Shown piece by piece: positions 1 to 7,539 of a DNA stretch of 64,000 bases (within the stretch, counting starts at the first letter, position 1; every line of letters starts with the position of its first letter). The translations under genes were made by a program, and so were the position numbers. Source of the DNA: Caldora sp965222765 (GTDB taxonomy: Bacteria > Cyanobacteriota > Cyanobacteriia > Cyanobacteriales > Coleofasciculaceae); the NCBI GenBank assembly GCA_965222765.1, contig CBDCVG010000099.1, forward strand, positions 34,357 through 98,356. The letters are read 5' to 3'. Under the pieces are notes generated by a model, which was not told the DNA's origin, did not search any database, and saw only the letters and a program-made list of their open reading frames with translations.

Positions 1-429
1 TTGCGGGTGAGGGAAAAAAAGGGTGGGGAGATAGGGAGATGGGGAGATAGGGAAACAAAGGAGAACTAATGATTTGAGAGGATACTTTGCTATCAATCCC
101 ACTTCATATTTCACCTCACCCCTCCCCAGCCTCAGTGGTTGCGATGGTAATTATTTTTTGCTATTATTATTGATAATGGGATAGGTGTGCGCCTGTATAT
201 AAAGCAATTTTAGCGATCGCGATTGCCAACAAAGACATTAAGGGTTGTGGTTTGATATGTGGGATAAAATAGCGATCGCCTACTTCCAAAATCTTTCGTT
301 GATCCCATTTCCCAAGTCACGCCAGTAGGGTGCATTAGCGTAACAAAGTGGAGCGTAACGCACCAAGTCAATGCTTCACCCTTGATAGCACTTACCCCAT
401 AAACCCAGAATTATCGACAATCGGCACAG
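1..429. other. Non-coding leader region with repeats
   Basis: No gene is supported here. The first 55 bases are low-complexity GGGGAGATA-type repeats. HIP1 octamers occur near 213 and 273. One copy of a ~65-bp repeat lies at about 140-204, and an imperfect palindrome (GGTGCATTAGCG / GCGTAACGCACC) at 328-364. The stop codon at 400-402 closes the frame of the downstream NACHT gene, so that gene cannot start earlier than about 403. Confidence 0.6.
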
Positions 430-3039
430 GTGAACAAAAACCAGTTACATCCCTATCTTTGTTCAATTTGCCAGAATTACGCCCAATGGTGGAAAACTTA
501 CACCCTCACGGATGTGGTGGGGAAACAACAGGATGAGCAGAAGCAATTTTCCCCACTGCTAGATTTGATGGTGCAGACGGTTGAGCAACAACAGGAAAAG
601 AGGGAAGAAGGAAAAGAGAAAATCGAGCGGCTGGCTGTTGTTGAAGGATTGCGCAAATATGCCCCCAATCATGTATTGTTAGTAGGTCGTCCTGGTTCTG
701 GGAAATCGACGGCGTTGGTACGGTTGTTATTGGAAGAAGCGGAGAGGGGGAGAGCTGGGGGAGCTGAGGAAGCTGGGGAAGCTGGGGGAGAGAGGGATTT
801 TCTGAGAGTTCCTGTGTTGGTGGAGTTGCGGTATTATCAACATTCGGTATTGGAGAGGGTGCAGGCTTTTCTGCTCAAACATCAGCCAAACTTGGATGCG
901 GATGAGGAGATATTGAAAAAGTGGCTGCGTCAGGGACGATTGTTACTGCTGTTGGATGGATTTAATGAATTGCCTTCTGAAGAGGCGAGGCAGCAGGTAA
1001 GGGTGTTTCACCAAGACTACCCCAATACACCAATGGTATTCACCACGAGGGATTTGGGGGTAGGAGGGGATCTCAACATTACTAAGAAGCTGGAAATGCA
1101 ACCCCTGACAGAAGCTCAGATGCGGCAGTTTGTCTGTGCCTATTTGCCTGAGCAGGGGGAGCAGATGCTCAAGCAGTTGGGTAGTCGCCTGCGAGAGTTT
1201 GGGGAAACACCCCTGTTGTTGTGGATGCTTTGTTCTGTATTTGCTAACAACTCCAACCAAATACCTGCTAATTTGGGTTCGGTATTTCGCCGCTTTACCG
1301 AGATTTATGACAAAAAGCTTAAACAGGATATTCTCATTGATGAAAAATGTCGGCTTTGGCAGCGGCAGTTGTTGCAGCGATTGGCAAATCTCAGTGATCA
1401 ACAGTTGAAGTGGGACTATTTGAATTATCTCAAATGGACTGAGCCTTTAGCACTAATGATGGAGTTGCTGGAGGATCAGGTGCAGGCAGTGCGGGTGGTG
1501 AAGTTAGCTTTGGAGGTAGATTGGCTCTTAGGTGCTAGGTTGGCAGGAGAGGTTAAAGGTAAATTTCAGAAGCAGACAGTAGGTTTGGTGGTTGGGTTAT
1601 CACTACCTCGGTTGTTTAAAGTGGAGCTGGCGGGGGTAACAAAGTCTGATGAAGCAATTCCTGAGCTAATTAATGCCCTAGAATACTCCAACTATAATGT
1701 GCGTAGGAGTGCGGCAGATGCTCTAGGTGAAATAGGCTCAGATGCGGCAGTTACTGCCCTCATTAATACCCTAGAACACTCCAACTCTGATGTGCGTAGG
1801 AATGCGGCAGATGCTCTCGGAAAAATCGGCTCAGATGCGGCGGTTCCTGCCTTAATTAATGCCCTAGAACACTCCAACTCTGATGTGCGTAGGAATGCGG
1901 CAGATGCTCTCGGAAAAATCGGCTCAGATGCGGCGGTTCCTGCCTTAATTAATGCCCTAGAACACTCCAACTCTGATGTGCGTAGGAATGCGGCAGATGC
2001 TCTCGGAAAAATCGGCTCAGATGCGGCGGTTCCTGCCTTAATTAATGCCCTAAAACACTCCAACTGGTATGTGCGTGAGAATGCGGCAGAGGCTCTCGGA
2101 AAAATAAGCTCAGATGCGGCGGTTCCTGCCCTCATTAATGCCCTAGAAGACTCTAACTCTGATGTACGTAGGAATGCGGCAGAGGCTCTCGGAAAAATAA
2201 GCTCAGATGCGGCGGTTCCTGCCCTCATTAATGCCCTAGAAGACTCTAACTCTGATGTACGTAGGAGTGCGGCAGAGGCTCTCGGAAAAATTGGCTCAGA
2301 TGCGGCGGTTCCTGCCCTCATTAATGCCCTAGAAGACTCTAACTCTGATGTACGTAGGAGTGCGGCAGAGGCTCTCGGAAAAATTGGCTCAGATGCGGCG
2401 GTTCCTGCCCTCATTAATGGCCTAGAACATTCTGACTATGTTGTGCGTTGGAGAGCGGCAGAGGCTCTTGGAAAAATCGGCTCAGATGCTGCGGGTATGG
2501 CTACGGCGAAAAATGGACAAGCTGAGCTAGACATACCTGATAATTTTATCCCAACTGCCTTACCTAAAGATTTAATCGACAAACTAAAACAAGGTAGAGG
2601 AAGAGCAGTATTTACCTCATCTACAGGCAAACAAAAATCTTGGATTCGCCCTGATGATACAATGAGCATCTACACCTTCCATTTCCTGGAAGCCTTACAA
2701 GGTGCAGGTAATCAACCAGGAGATAAGGTAGTGACAGTTTCTGATTTGATGAAATACGTAGGGAAAACTGTTCCCGATAGCGCCAAGCAATTCCACCAAA
2801 AGGAGCAAACCCCCTTCTTTGACTTTGCCACAGAAGATTTCCCGGTAGCACTACTCCACGGGGGTAAGGGTATGCCTCAACAGGGATGGGATGAGGTTAA
2901 ATCAGAAGCCCAGGAGAAGATTAGTCAGATTGGTAATATTAGTGAAGCAGGTAACCAGAGTCCGATTACTGTTGGTGATGGAAGTACTAACATCAGCGTA
3001 AATGCAACTGGAAATAGCCGTGTTGATATTTCTAAATAG
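430..3039 (+). CDS. NACHT-type STAND NTPase with nine HEAT repeats, fused to a caspase-like tail
   Basis: 869-residue multidomain protein. Residues 10-35 resemble the short linker before cyanobacterial NACHT domains. Walker A is GRPGSGKS (86-93) and Walker B is LLLLLDGFNE (171-180), so it should be an ATP/GTP-driven signalling switch. Residues 107-122 are a low-complexity G/A/E insert. Nine 31-residue HEAT/PBS-like repeats fill nt 1654-2490. From residue 688 the protein matches, from memory, the C-terminal part of cyanobacterial caspase-like (peptidase C14) proteins, starting just after where their catalytic Cys would lie, so no catalytic His/Cys dyad is present. STAND NTPases often act in defence or regulated death; that role is inferred. 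The start is GTG with no clear ribosome site. An N-terminal effector domain seems absent. Confidence 0.75.
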   Translation: MNKNQLHPYLCSICQNYAQWWKTYTLTDVVGKQQDEQKQFSPLLDLMVQTVEQQQEKREEGKEKIERLAVVEGLRKYAPNHVLLVGRPGSGKSTALVRLLLEEAERGRAGGAEEAGEAGGERDFLRVPVLVELRYYQHSVLERVQAFLLKHQPNLDADEEILKKWLRQGRLLLLLDGFNELPSEEARQQVRVFHQDYPNTPMVFTTRDLGVGGDLNITKKLEMQPLTEAQMRQFVCAYLPEQGEQMLKQLGSRLREFGETPLLLWMLCSVFANNSNQIPANLGSVFRRFTEIYDKKLKQDILIDEKCRLWQRQLLQRLANLSDQQLKWDYLNYLKWTEPLALMMELLEDQVQAVRVVKLALEVDWLLGARLAGEVKGKFQKQTVGLVVGLSLPRLFKVELAGVTKSDEAIPELINALEYSNYNVRRSAADALGEIGSDAAVTALINTLEHSNSDVRRNAADALGKIGSDAAVPALINALEHSNSDVRRNAADALGKIGSDAAVPALINALEHSNSDVRRNAADALGKIGSDAAVPALINALKHSNWYVRENAAEALGKISSDAAVPALINALEDSNSDVRRNAAEALGKISSDAAVPALINALEDSNSDVRRSAAEALGKIGSDAAVPALINALEDSNSDVRRSAAEALGKIGSDAAVPALINGLEHSDYVVRWRAAEALGKIGSDAAGMATAKNGQAELDIPDNFIPTALPKDLIDKLKQGRGRAVFTSSTGKQKSWIRPDDTMSIYTFHFLEALQGAGNQPGDKVVTVSDLMKYVGKTVPDSAKQFHQKEQTPFFDFATEDFPVALLHGGKGMPQQGWDEVKSEAQEKISQIGNISEAGNQSPITVGDGSTNISVNATGNSRVDISK
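1654..2490 (+). repeat. Nine tandem 93-bp HEAT-coding repeats
   Basis: Nine in-frame 93-bp units each encode one 31-residue HEAT/PBS-like repeat of the form AVPALINALE-hSNSDVRR-AADALGKIGSDA. Units 3 and 4 encode identical residues and units 7 and 8 do too. Nucleotide identity between neighbours is close to complete, which points to recent expansion or gene conversion. The first and last units are the most diverged. Confidence 0.9.
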
Positions 3040-3698
3040 GAAATGTGATACAAAAAGTCGAGAATTATCGACAATGGGCAAGACTTCTACAGCAAGAGCT
3101 TCTTCCAGGAGATTATCGTCAATTTGAAGAGTGGTAAACATCATGTTTTCCTCTTTTGCTTGGAAAGTCGGTTAAATTTTATTAATCAGCGATCGCTTAA
3201 AAATGCTCTCAAAATCAGGTTTTATCCCAAATCCAGGTTTTGCACTTAGCTCGCCCAGAACCCTACAGATACATTTGCTGCTATTTTTATGATACTATTT
3301 CATCATGGGAAAATCTGCGCACATATATACTGGAATTTGAATTACTCACAATTTAATTGCATTTCTAGATTAGCGATCGCTCAACAGATAGTTAATCCCG
3401 GATGATAGGCATATGGAATAGACTTCAGGGGGTTTATTATTGGGCGTATGCAATACGCCCCTACGATTGTGGGGTATCTGAATAAATTTAACGTAGGGGC
3501 GCAAGCATTGCGCCCTAAATGCTTGCGCTTTACAAATACGCGATCGCTTGTGTTATCCTAAATGTAAGGAAAAATATATTTTCTATAAACCGCTCAAGGA
3601 ATAAGCGAACCGAGATTGATAGGGCATAAAAAAAGCTTGCTAGGGAAAAGCAAAAGAGAAGAGGGCTATAGAGCTAAAGGGTAAAGAAGAGACCACGC
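3040..3698. other. Gene-poor interval with antitoxin scrap and palindromic repeats
   Basis: Holds a VapB-like antitoxin N-terminus (listed separately), a copy of the ~65-bp repeat (about 3270-3334), and small palindromes GGGCGTATGCAATACGCCC (3442-3460) and GGGCGCAAGCATTGCGCCC (3497-3515). HIP1 octamers are also present. On the minus strand, a pyrimidine-rich stretch directly follows the stop codon of the kinase-FGE gene. Confidence 0.55.
3079..3144 (-). pseudogene. VapB-type antitoxin, N-terminal remnant
   Basis: From ATG-ATG at 3144 the minus strand reads MMFTTLQIDDNLLEEALAVE, which resembles the start of VapB/ribbon-type antitoxins of PIN-toxin pairs. A purine-rich ribosome site (AGAGGAAA) lies just upstream. 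After about 22 codons the similarity stops and the frame runs into the 3' end of the NACHT gene. No toxin follows. A 20-bp stretch at 3061-3080 nearly matches 407-426 on the far side of the NACHT gene. Confidence 0.45.
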
Positions 3699-3815
3699 CT
3701 AGGAACACACTACCCGAAAACCGAGGCCGCTGAACCAGTAGTCCGGATTGAGCCCGAAGCGATCCGCACAGCGGCAATACTTTGGATCGTAGGTCAAAGA
3801 ACCTCCACGGAGGGG
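3699..3815 (-). other. Candidate DGR variable region (VR) at the 3' end of the kinase-FGE gene
   Basis: The last ~38 codons begin LRGGS and end GFRVVCS. Positions that are usually Asn in non-diversified relatives here carry T, Y, D, Y, D, F, L, Y, F, S, G and L, and nearly all of these codons end in C or T (ACC, TAC, GAT, TAT, TTC, CTC, TTC, AGC, GGC, CTC). Adenine-specific mutagenesis of AAY codons gives NNY, so this is the expected footprint. The GC-rich 3' edge and pyrimidine tract after the stop could serve as the initiation-of-homing sequence. That part is inference; no template repeat was found here. Confidence 0.6.
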
Positions 3816-5762
3816 CCGGGGATGATTATCATTTTCATTCTCATTTAACCAAGAACTCCCATCTCCTGGAGCTTTATTGTAATTATCATGCCAATGATCT
3901 TCACACCATTCCCAGACATTACCATGCATATCGTATAAACCAAAAGCATTGGCTACTTGAAAACTTCCTACTGGGGTAGTTTTCTCACGATACTCTCCCT
4001 TGGAACCAGAACCGTAGGTGGTGTTACCGTTGTAGTTAGCCAAATCCGTGGTAATTGTCTCTCCAAAGTGGAAAGGGGTAGTAGTGTCAGCACGACAGGC
4101 ATATTCCCATTCGGCTTCGCTAGGTAGCCTGTAGGTACGTCCGGTTTTGTTTGAGATTCGGTTACAGAATTCTTCAGAATCATACCATGAAACCTTCTCT
4201 ACTGGCAAATTATCTCCTTTGAACCTAGAGGGATCAACTTCCAAATCTCGATTAACTTTCGGTAAAGCCGCTACAGCTTTCCACTGTGCCTGAGTGATAG
4301 TAAATTTACCAAAATAGAATGGTTTAATATCTACTGGATGCTGGGGACTTTCATCTTCATTTCGCCCTTCCTCCGTAGCTGGGGAACCCATCTCAAAGGA
4401 ACCGCCAGGAATTGCCACCATCTCCAGCATGATCCCGTTACCCAAGTCTTCGGCAAAGAAATTTGCTTGGCGACGGTTGCGGCTATTTTCCTTACCTTGG
4501 GAGTCTACGGTTACTACATCAAAGTCAAAGGGTTGGAGGTTGATTTCTTGATTTTGAGGTAAACTACTTTCTCCTTGCTGATTAGGAGAGGGATTGGGGA
4601 TAAGAGTAGGAGAGTTAGTAGGTGTGGGTGAAGATGAGTTTTGTCTCCAAGTTTGATAAGCAATTACTCCTCCCACCAAACCAACACCACCCAAACCAGC
4701 TGTTTGAATTAACTTTCTTCTTGTAAATCCACCACTACTAGTTCCAGAATTTGTAGACTTCTTTGGTGGCTGTGGTGGAGGTGGGGGAGTAGACTTTCTT
4801 CGAGGTGATGGCACTGTAGTTGGCACTTTCGGTTGTTGCCGACGGGGTGGTGGCGGAGGAGGATTGAGTATTCGCTCAATTTCTGCCAACCGTTGTAAAA
4901 TTGCCTTAGTGTTCCCTGGACGTTGATTAGCTGAACGCATCATCAGCTGATCGATAAAGTCTGCTAACTCTGGCACAAGATTAGAACTATGACTACGCCA
5001 ATTGAATTCATCATTATCAGGGTCGTAAATGTCTTTATCAGTAGGTTGCTTACCGGTTAGCAGAAAAACAAAAGTACGCCCTAAAGCAAAGAAATCCGAC
5101 TGGGGTACTGCTCGATAGTTCAGTTGTTCTGGAGGTGTGTAACCAAAGGAAGCAATCCCTGTAACTTGTCCTTGTGGTTGTTTGGCATAGTAGGTAGCAG
5201 TAATTTCCCTAACTGTACCAAAATCAATCAACACCAACTGCCCATCTGGCTTGAGGATAATATTCGATGGCTTGATATCCCGGTGGAAAAACTGCTGTTG
5301 ATGCACCTCATCCAAAATCTGAGCCAACTGTAGGAGCCATTTAAAAGCTAACTTTTGCTCAATCGGACGATTTTGCCGCTGTTGCTGATACTCCTCCAAA
5401 TCCAACCCTTCAATTTTCTCCATCACCAGACAATGCAAGGGTTGTTGAGCATCTCTTGGTAGAAAGGTAAAGTATCCTTCTCCCCGAGGAATCCCCGGAT
5501 GATTCAGCCGTTGAAGCACCTGCGCCTCTTGCTGAAATAATTCAATGGCTTTGGGTTGATGGTTAATCAGAACTTTGAGTACTTTCGCCTGATTATCCTG
5601 ACTCGTCGCTTCATAAGTCATTCCAAATCCCCCTTTGCCACTAAGTAACCGACTTACCCGATATTCTCCTGCCAACAGCAATTCCGAACCACAGGCTTGG
5701 CAGAAGAGGATATTATCGGGATTTTGGGGATTGGGACAATTAGGATTAATACAGTGGCTCAT
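3699..5762 (-). CDS. Ser/Thr protein kinase with C-terminal FGE-sulfatase (C-type-lectin-fold) domain; probable DGR target
   Basis: 687 residues. A zinc ribbon (CINPNC...FCQACG, 4-24) is followed by a Hanks-type kinase: glycine loop GKGGFG, Lys63, HRDIKPSN at 160-167 and DFG at 180-182. A proline-rich linker (about 300-345) and one hydrophobic segment (about 353-375, preceded by TRRK) follow. The FGE-sulfatase domain then begins near 440 with typical motifs (PGGSFEMGS, LPSEAEWEYACR, GNVWEWCED). The kinase is probably cytoplasmic and the FGE domain outside the inner membrane. The protein ends in GFRVVCS after a block of aromatic and variable residues on codons ending in C or T, as expected where AAC/AAT template codons have been randomised by a retroelement. 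No reverse transcriptase is in the window. Confidence 0.85.
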   Translation of the reverse strand: MSHCINPNCPNPQNPDNILFCQACGSELLLAGEYRVSRLLSGKGGFGMTYEATSQDNQAKVLKVLINHQPKAIELFQQEAQVLQRLNHPGIPRGEGYFTFLPRDAQQPLHCLVMEKIEGLDLEEYQQQRQNRPIEQKLAFKWLLQLAQILDEVHQQQFFHRDIKPSNIILKPDGQLVLIDFGTVREITATYYAKQPQGQVTGIASFGYTPPEQLNYRAVPQSDFFALGRTFVFLLTGKQPTDKDIYDPDNDEFNWRSHSSNLVPELADFIDQLMMRSANQRPGNTKAILQRLAEIERILNPPPPPPRRQQPKVPTTVPSPRRKSTPPPPPQPPKKSTNSGTSSGGFTRRKLIQTAGLGGVGLVGGVIAYQTWRQNSSSPTPTNSPTLIPNPSPNQQGESSLPQNQEINLQPFDFDVVTVDSQGKENSRNRRQANFFAEDLGNGIMLEMVAIPGGSFEMGSPATEEGRNEDESPQHPVDIKPFYFGKFTITQAQWKAVAALPKVNRDLEVDPSRFKGDNLPVEKVSWYDSEEFCNRISNKTGRTYRLPSEAEWEYACRADTTTPFHFGETITTDLANYNGNTTYGSGSKGEYREKTTPVGSFQVANAFGLYDMHGNVWEWCEDHWHDNYNKAPGDGSSWLNENENDNHPRPLRGGSLTYDPKYCRCADRFGLNPDYWFSGLGFRVVCS

Positions 5763-5860
5763 CAGTTGAGCGGATTAGAGGAAGTTGGTTGAATTATAGC
5801 TTGATGGGGCATTGGGAAGGTGCATCCTTATATTGCATTTGATAGGAAAACCAGGAATAT

Positions 5861-6151
5861 GTAGGAAAAACTGTTCCCGATAGCGCCAAGCAATTCCACC
5901 AAAAGGAGCAAACCCCCTTCTTTGACTTTGCCACAGAAGATTTCCCGGTAGCATTACTCCACGGCGGGAAAGGTATGCCTCAACAGGGATGGGATGAGGT
6001 CAAAGCAGAAGCCCAGCAGAGGATTAATCAGATTGGTGATATTAGTGGTGACAACAATAAGATTAATTCTGGCGATCGAAGTGGCGATCGCAGTACTACA
6101 ATCACCATAGACAATGCTGGAGATGTCAAAATTGGCGATATCTCTTCATAA
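5861..6151 (+). pseudogene. Caspase-like protein, C-terminal fragment (second copy)
   Basis: An open frame starting VGKTVPDSAKQFHQKEQ and ending KIGDISS-stop closely matches nt 2758-2946 of the NACHT fusion gene over its first ~63 codons. It then diverges into its own Gly/Asp/Asn-rich tail with two GDRS-type repeats encoded around GCGATCG sequences. There is no start codon, and the catalytic part of the caspase domain is missing. It is a stranded 3' end of a peptidase C14-type gene, probably left by the recombination that produced the fusion gene upstream. Confidence 0.8.
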
Positions 6152-6622
6152 TCGGTAGATGGGAGTTAAGCCACCCCTAGCCCCTCCCTCCGAGGGGAAC
6201 CGGAATAGGAGTCGGAATCAGAACCATTGGTAGGGGCGGGTTTAGGGAAAATATCGCCTATTTTACCCAAATATTGCTATCAAAACCCGCCCTGCCGTTA
6301 TCCCATCGTAACCAAAATATATCCCTAGATAAATTTATAACGGATGAGCGATCAGCTCGCTGGTGCCGTAGGCAATCGCTATTTCCTTGGTTATCGATAG
6401 GGCGGGTTTTGTATCTAGGTTATCGTTGATGTCTCTATCATATCCCTAAACCCGCCCCTACGATGTTCCACATACTGTACTGGCATCTTGCCAGTTCCAC
6501 AATGGATATCAGATTTGATACTTTATATATGGGCGCACACTTTTACCATTATGAAACAATAATAGCAAACAATAATGGAGATGGCAAATAACAAACAACA
6601 AATAACAAACAACAAAGGCTCT
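6152..6622. other. Non-coding repeat cluster
   Basis: No gene. Contains a ~230-bp element with 18-bp terminal inverted repeats (6231-6460) and a copy of the ~65-bp repeat (about 6522-6585), followed by short AACAAACAACAAAT-like direct repeats. Confidence 0.6.
6231..6460. repeat. MITE-like palindromic element with 18-bp inverted ends
   Basis: Perfect 18-bp arms TAGGGGCGGGTTTAGGGA (6231-6248) and its reverse complement (6443-6460). A second inner pair, AAAACCCGCCCT (6282-6293) and AGGGCGGGTTTT (6399-6410), is nested inside. A partial relative (the right half) lies at about 15640-15703. Confidence 0.7.
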
Positions 6623-6847
6623 CTAAGAGCCTTTGTTAATCTCACGATAAATATCTGCAACGCTCATATTTCCGAATAACTGGGATTTTAGCTCCAAGTA
6701 ATTGACTTTTTGTGCCATCGTCTCCCTCAAAAAAAAGGCAGCTCCTGCAATTCCCAATTGCTCTACAATTACTTTAACTCCTTGTTTCCTGATCTCATCA
6801 GTTTGAGGAACAACTAATTGTTTACTCGCTTTCATCATCTTCTTCAT
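6623..6847 (-). CDS. Small protein downstream of PIN toxin, possible antitoxin
   Basis: 74 residues, beginning MKKMMKASKQLVVPQTDEIR. It overlaps the 3' end of the PIN gene by 26 bases in another frame, so the two are translationally coupled. I do not recognise a family. The position suggests the partner of the PIN toxin, although antitoxin genes usually precede the toxin. Small proteins with a similar 'LVVPQTDEIRKQG' start are, to my recollection, found beside PIN genes in cyanobacteria; that is not verified here. An internal Met at codon 4 or 5 could be the real start. Confidence 0.55.
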   Translation of the reverse strand: MKKMMKASKQLVVPQTDEIRKQGVKVIVEQLGIAGAAFFLRETMAQKVNYLELKSQLFGNMSVADIYREINKGS

Positions 6848-7283
6848 CTAAAAAATTGAAAAAATTTGCTGTAAACTCTGTGGGGTTTTTCACCTGAAGA
6901 CTACCATTGTATCTTTTGGTTAGTTTGTCGTCGCAGGTGATCAGTAAATCTGCTCCTATTACCTCAGCACAGGCTAAATGTAGGGCATCTACACCTTTAA
7001 TTCTATTTGATGCTTCTATGTGCTGTGCTTTTTCTAAGACCTCTTGATTGATGGCCTGGAAATATTTAGCTTTTTGCAAAACTAACTCCACAAAGGTTTG
7101 GCGATCGCTATAAGGATTTCTCTGGGTTTCAAAGACTAGTGCCTCTGAAGAGATAATTTCTAAAACCTCATTCTCGATTAACAAGAATATTAACTGCATT
7201 GAGGTTGACTCCAGGTATATTCTTGGTTGAGACTGATCGTCAAATATTCTATTAAGTGCGCTTGTATCCAGATATACTTTCAA
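6822..7283 (-). CDS. PIN-domain protein (VapC-like RNase toxin)
   Basis: 153 residues. The start MKVYLDTSALNRIFDD is the classic PIN beta-strand with its first acidic metal ligand. Further acidic positions fall in the GVDALHLACAEVIGADLLITCDDKL region, with the usual KG.DA.H and TCDDKL motifs. PIN proteins are Mg/Mn-dependent ribonucleases, mostly toxins of type II systems. The C-terminus is acidic (LDEEDDESE). It is followed by a small overlapping gene that may be the antitoxin. Confidence 0.85.
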   Translation of the reverse strand: MKVYLDTSALNRIFDDQSQPRIYLESTSMQLIFLLIENEVLEIISSEALVFETQRNPYSDRQTFVELVLQKAKYFQAINQEVLEKAQHIEASNRIKGVDALHLACAEVIGADLLITCDDKLTKRYNGSLQVKNPTEFTANFFNFLDEEDDESE

Positions 7284-7352
7284 CCTTACCTCATTTTAGC
7301 CAACTTTGACTGACGAGTAAATCATACCTGTTCCCGTTTCCTGATCACACCC

Positions 7353-7385
7353 AGAAGCCCGATTCGTTCAAAACGTCGGGCTTCT
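7353..7385. terminator. Palindrome downstream of adhE
   Basis: AGAAGCCCGA and TCGGGCTTCT form a perfect 10-bp stem around a 13-base loop. It lies between the 3' end of adhE and the PIN gene, so it could end adhE transcription. No T-run follows on the minus strand, so it may equally be a dispersed palindromic repeat. Confidence 0.4.
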
Positions 7386-7416
7386 GTTCGGGAGAACTCT
7401 AGCTTAAAGATTGCTT

Positions 7417-7489
7417 TCAAGAAACAAGGCAGAAGGCAGGAGGCAGGAGGCTCCAAGGAAAGCTGACTTGTTTCTTATCTTCTTTTTCG
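7417..7489. repeat. Dispersed repeat, copy 1 (second at 47322-47390)
   Basis: The stretch from GAAACAAGG through AGGCTCCAAGG to TTTCTTATCTTCTTTTTC recurs at 47.3 kb with a few differences. Its ends, GAAACAAG and CTTGTTTC, are inverted and could form a stem. It carries short AGGCAGG tandem units and has no coding potential. Confidence 0.6.
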
Positions 7490-7539
7490 ACGATTCCATC
7501 AATGCATGAATTTTGAATGCAAGAATTTTGAATTCGCCG

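Noticed and set aside
943..1401. 152-residue minus-strand ORF inside the NACHT gene
   Set aside because: It is antisense to conserved NACHT motifs and has no ribosome site or family resemblance.
1692..2414. 240-residue repetitive ORF on the minus strand
   Set aside because: It is the antisense shadow of the HEAT repeat array. Its repeats follow from the 93-bp units on the plus strand, and it has no independent support.
3699..6151. A complete DGR cassette beside the variable region
   Set aside because: No reverse transcriptase motif or adenine-rich template copy was found on either strand of the window, so only the target is claimed.
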